Below the pieces are notes generated by a model that had not been told where the DNA came from, did no database searches, and saw only the letters and a list, made by a program, of their open reading frames with translations. The position numbers and the translations under genes were made by a program. Of a stretch of 64,000 nucleotides of DNA, positions 60,707 through 64,000 are shown in pieces. The number at the start of each line of letters is the position of its first letter. Within the stretch, counting starts at the first letter, position 1. The stretch is from positions 248,001 to 312,000 of the forward strand of contig JAIXQO010000003.1 in NCBI GenBank assembly GCA_027485695.1. Reading direction: 5' to 3'. The DNA comes from Pseudomonadota bacterium. GTDB taxonomy: Bacteria; Bdellovibrionota; UBA1018.

Positions 60707-63700
60707 TTAGAACGCCCGTTTCGTGATCCAAGAAGAGAGGAACTCGCCCTCGGTGATGTTCAGCGTCCGACGGATCGCCGAGAGCGGCCCGAACGAGCGA
60801 GGGGAGCCCACGACGCCAATCGTATCGGTATCAATCGGACGATCGCCGGCCTCATCGCCTTTGCGGAAACCGTTCATCGAAGCGTAGACGAAAAGATTAT
60901 TCGCGCCACCCAGGAAATCAAAAAACGCCTGAGGCGTGAGCCACTTGTCGGCGATGGAAATCACCTTGAGCAGTTCCTGTGTATCGCGTTTTTCGCGGAA
61001 ACGACGGAGGCGGATCGAAACTTCGCGCGCGTACTCGGCACCAAACTCCGGATCCGAAGGTACGAAATACGTGCGGATCTGTTCTTCGCTGAGTGTTCGC
61101 AGGCGCTCAATCGCCGGCGGATAGAGGTGAAAATAGAGGCCGATGTTGTAGAGAAAAACGGAGTCCGTATTTTCGAGCGCCGCTCGCGGGAAAATTTTCT
61201 TGCCGACTTGTGCCTCAATATCCTCGATGATCTTGAGTGCTTTTTTCTGGGAGATTTTCCAGCCGTTATAGACTTGTGAGACCTTGACGAATGGGTCAAC
61301 CCATTCACCATTCGGATTCAACTCGGTTTCAAACTCGAGTATCTTGTTCTTGGCACGACCGAAAACGGTGTAACCCGGGTTGATCGTATCCGAGTTACCG
61401 AGCGAAACCGAGCGATAGGCGGCTCGTTCAGCGAGGAAACCTAACACGTCTGCCGAAAGATTCTCGATATCGCGTCCTTGCGTGATGGCCATGCTATCTC
61501 GAACAAATCTCCTTTCGGCGCCCAGTGGATGGCGGATCGTCAGGTCCATGGATGATCGAAGCTTACGCGAGCTGAACATCAAGAACTTGGAGGTGCGGAG
61601 TCGCTCTTTGAACTCGTTCTCGATCACAATCGGCTTGAGCTTGGATTTCAAGAACTCGGTTGAGCCGTTCTTGAGCAAACTCTTGAGGATCGCAGCCGCC
61701 TCTAAGTTCTCGTCTTCGTCGGTGTCGGGGCCGCCGAAGGGGATCGTATAAAACGACGTGCGCGCTTTGCCTCGGTTGCCTTGGGTCTTGAGAGTGAGAA
61801 TTGGGAGTCTGGCCGACTTGATCGGATTTTCTCCCGCGATACCGGGTGCGTTCGCCGCATCGAGCGGAGTATCGATACCGACGGCGAGCGTGAAGCTCGG
61901 CTGTAGCGCGTTGCCGCGGTCCACGTACACTTGGAACGTATTCGCGTCCCTGCGGAAGAGGTGCAGACGTCGCATGAAGAGTTTCGTGAGAGCCGGAGCC
62001 GCATCGATCTCCACCACTTGATAGAGTTTAGCCTGCGCGACGAAAGAGGCGTTCGCGACGACGCTATCGGTAATGATGAATGATTCACCGATAGAAATCA
62101 TTTCTCCCAAGCTCGAGATCACGCTCCGAAGTTCGGTCTCGCGTTCTGCCTCGTCCTTCTTGCCGAAACCTGGAGCAAGCACTTGATCAAGCGTTTTACC
62201 AAGCTTACGGGTCATGAGTGGAACGAACAGGTTCTTAAATGGATAGCGATTCGCGGCCTTGAAGCTCGTCAGTGGACGAACGTGAGTGTACACGCGTGAC
62301 ACGCCTGCATCGGCTGAACCACCCACGCCAAAAGGTTGCGCGACGCCGTTGACGATGAGTTTCGCTCCCGCGTTGACGACAACGCCGATGGAATCCGCCA
62401 ACTGAAGCAAGTTGTCGGTACCGAGGTAACTGCCGGTCACGACGTCACGGCTGAGCACGAGGCTCCCGCTCACGAACGGGATCGCCCAAGTTTTCACGCG
62501 GTTCTCAGACACCTTGCCGGTGCGCTCGAATTCTTCGAGTTGGCTCAGGAATTCAGTGGCGCGGCGGTCTTCGATTTTTTCATCGATATCGGTCTTGAAG
62601 TAAGGAAGGTCATTCAGGACTCCCACGGCGTTCTCAAGCGCGATCGAGATCAGACGCGAGAGACCGAATCGACCGAGCTCGCCTGGAGAGAGTGGAGACT
62701 CTGGATCACCGAATGAGAAACGAGTGGAATAGCCGGGCCAACGTTCACGGGTGACTTCGCCTTTTGCAAGATCGGGAGCGAGAGAGATTTTGTAGTCGGG
62801 TTTAGGAAACTGGCGTTTCTGGTCGAGTTCTAAGAATTCACCCTCGATACCGATTTTTTCGAGGAGCGTTGATCGACGCGAATAGAGTTTCTGAAGCACG
62901 AGTAAGCGAACGGCCTCCGGTAGCCTCGCGTACTGCGTGATTTTCTCCCAGTCTTCCTGACCGAGGGCAGCGATCCGGCGCGCGATCCAGCGAACGTCAT
63001 CGATGGACGGGCCGTATTCAGCGCGGTTCGGGTATTGAAGGCTCAAACCTTCGTTCACCACTAAGGCGCCTTGCCACTCGAATAAGTTCACACTCTCGGG
63101 AACATAGGTCAGTGAAAACGGAACCAGGAGTGCCGAGAGTAGGCGGCGATTCTGGATCGTGCTCGAGTAGAGGTTACCCTTGGCGAGATCGTAGATGTCG
63201 TCTTTGTCTTCGGTTACGAGCACGTCTTGAAGGGTGAGGGTGGTCGGAGTCTCGCCCACGATCCAGCGCGACTGCACGTCTCGAAACAGCTTGAGTTCAA
63301 GGTCGGTGAGAAACGCCTTCTTGTCGATTTCGGATGGGAAACGGATTTTGATTTGATCGACGACCGCAGAGGGCGCAATCTCGTAGCCGATTTTTGAAAG
63401 TAGTGCTTTGCGGAGGAGAATATTTCGAATGAGTGGGTCGAGCGATAATGCAAGCGCGACCGGCCGGTTCTGTGAGTCTTTGGCTCGGACAACGAACTTA
63501 AAAACTTCGGATGGTGCTGCCGCCGTCGAGAGAAATTCGGCTTCGGTGGTTTTTGCGAGTTCGATCTCGCGTTCACTCACAGGAATCTCCCCACCGATGC
63601 GGTCTTGCCAGATGTTGGTATTTGGATCTGGATTCACCTGGGACAGGTCTTGTCCCTGATTACGGAGCGCGACTGCTTCGGGCGGGGTTAGGATACGGCC

Positions 63701-63853
63701 CTGATAGTAAAGATCGGTCGAAACCGGAGTCTTGCGTGTATCGAGTGGGATAACTCCCTCAGGATTTGCGCCGGATGCATTCGAGGCGGTGAGAAGAATC
63801 GCGAAAAACGCGTGAATACCGACGTGAGAACGAAGGGAGGAGAGCAAACCCAT
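60707..63853 (-). CDS. Large secreted protein of unknown function
   Basis: 1048 residues, signal peptide about 1-29 (HAFFAILLTASNASG). No catalytic motif recognised; the chain is mixed alpha/beta with few cysteines and a long repeated-like middle (LPYFKTDIDEKIEDRRATEF, FVPLMTRKLGKTL). TAGTAT lies 9 nt upstream of the ATG, with no Shine-Dalgarno sequence. It precedes the S8 protease gene on the same strand (113-bp gap) and may be expressed with it; a partner or substrate of the protease is only a guess. Nothing recognisable was seen in 63854-64000. Confidence 0.8.
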   Translation of the reverse strand: MGLLSSLRSHVGIHAFFAILLTASNASGANPEGVIPLDTRKTPVSTDLYYQGRILTPPEAVALRNQGQDLSQVNPDPNTNIWQDRIGGEIPVSEREIELAKTTEAEFLSTAAAPSEVFKFVVRAKDSQNRPVALALSLDPLIRNILLRKALLSKIGYEIAPSAVVDQIKIRFPSEIDKKAFLTDLELKLFRDVQSRWIVGETPTTLTLQDVLVTEDKDDIYDLAKGNLYSSTIQNRRLLSALLVPFSLTYVPESVNLFEWQGALVVNEGLSLQYPNRAEYGPSIDDVRWIARRIAALGQEDWEKITQYARLPEAVRLLVLQKLYSRRSTLLEKIGIEGEFLELDQKRQFPKPDYKISLAPDLAKGEVTRERWPGYSTRFSFGDPESPLSPGELGRFGLSRLISIALENAVGVLNDLPYFKTDIDEKIEDRRATEFLSQLEEFERTGKVSENRVKTWAIPFVSGSLVLSRDVVTGSYLGTDNLLQLADSIGVVVNAGAKLIVNGVAQPFGVGGSADAGVSRVYTHVRPLTSFKAANRYPFKNLFVPLMTRKLGKTLDQVLAPGFGKKDEAERETELRSVISSLGEMISIGESFIITDSVVANASFVAQAKLYQVVEIDAAPALTKLFMRRLHLFRRDANTFQVYVDRGNALQPSFTLAVGIDTPLDAANAPGIAGENPIKSARLPILTLKTQGNRGKARTSFYTIPFGGPDTDEDENLEAAAILKSLLKNGSTEFLKSKLKPIVIENEFKERLRTSKFLMFSSRKLRSSMDLTIRHPLGAERRFVRDSMAITQGRDIENLSADVLGFLAERAAYRSVSLGNSDTINPGYTVFGRAKNKILEFETELNPNGEWVDPFVKVSQVYNGWKISQKKALKIIEDIEAQVGKKIFPRAALENTDSVFLYNIGLYFHLYPPAIERLRTLSEEQIRTYFVPSDPEFGAEYAREVSIRLRRFREKRDTQELLKVISIADKWLTPQAFFDFLGGANNLFVYASMNGFRKGDEAGDRPIDTDTIGVVGSPRSFGPLSAIRRTLNITEGEFLSSWITKRAF

Positions 63854-64000
63854 GATCGCGCGATACTAAATCGATGCGACAGACGAGCGTAGGAAAAAAT
63901 ACGGGTCCGCGATCATGATTTATTCATCCCGATTGTTGAACGATCAGTGTTTCATCTCACAAATGTTCCGAGTGATTCAGAGAACGGGTTCTCTTGGGTT

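Noticed and set aside
1-64000. tRNA, rRNA, CRISPR, transposase or phage features
   Set aside because: No cloverleaf with TTCRANY in the gaps, no repeat-spacer array, no transposase or integrase motif was found on reading the window.

Overview
The window looks like a chromosomal segment of a member of Bdellovibrionota (Bdellovibrio-like predatory or related bacteria). Supporting points are a regulator of the TIGR02147 type (55303-54482), a family known mainly from Bdellovibrio and Fibrobacter, many signal-peptide-bearing proteins without a recognisable family, large secreted proteases, and delta-proteobacterial-style ribosomal proteins. Base composition is moderate (about half GC by eye). The assignment is an inference; there is no rRNA in the window. 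I found no tRNA, rRNA, CRISPR array, insertion sequence, phage gene or integrase.

Region 1 (1-19113) is the translation cluster: the 3' part of fusA, an inserted response regulator/histidine kinase pair, then one merged S10-spc-alpha run on the + strand: rpsJ rplC rplD rplW rplB rpsS rplV rpsC rplP rpmC rpsQ rplN rplE rpsH rplF rplR rpsE rpmD rplO secY adk map rpmJ rpsM rpsK rpsD rpoA rplQ, ending in a good rho-independent terminator. tuf, rplX (L24), rpsN (S14) and infA are missing from their usual places. Several ribosomal proteins have Lys/Ala-rich tails. The longer gaps between genes hold clear RNA hairpins, including a terminator-like one just before secY.

Region 2 (19114-33230) is a mixed accessory/house-keeping stretch: a secreted protein of unknown function, an MsbA-type ABC exporter with a co-expressed methyltransferase, a minus-strand operon (HNH nuclease, a membrane-anchored sigma-factor-like protein, RppH-like Nudix hydrolase), a TlpA-like thioredoxin, two secreted unknown proteins, a sigma-54-dependent activator, a membrane protein, an M13-like zinc protease and a small outer-membrane-type protein.

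Region 3 (33243-48419) holds every step from PRPP to IMP plus PurB: purF-purC-purD-purN/purL(fused)-purQ-purH-purM on the minus strand, divergent from purK-purE-purB on the plus strand, the latter followed by a secreted erythromycin-esterase-like gene. Most pur genes overlap by 4 bp. The exception is purM, which is separated from purH by a spacer that can fold into a branched RNA; the purF/purK divergent region also holds inverted repeats.

Region 4 (48420-64000) has ribA, a stand-alone RibD-type reductase and a DoxX-like protein; a TPR regulator with two C-terminal DNA-binding domains; a COG4315 secreted protein; a TIGR02147 regulator overlapping a secreted HEHLHH protein; a lipoprotein with an internal repeat; a large subtilisin-family protease and a large secreted protein of unknown function. 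An 18-bp exact repeat lies upstream of both ribA and the COG4315 gene. Across the window many first genes of transcription units lack a Shine-Dalgarno sequence and have a -10-like hexamer 7-13 nt before the start codon, suggesting frequent leaderless mRNAs.
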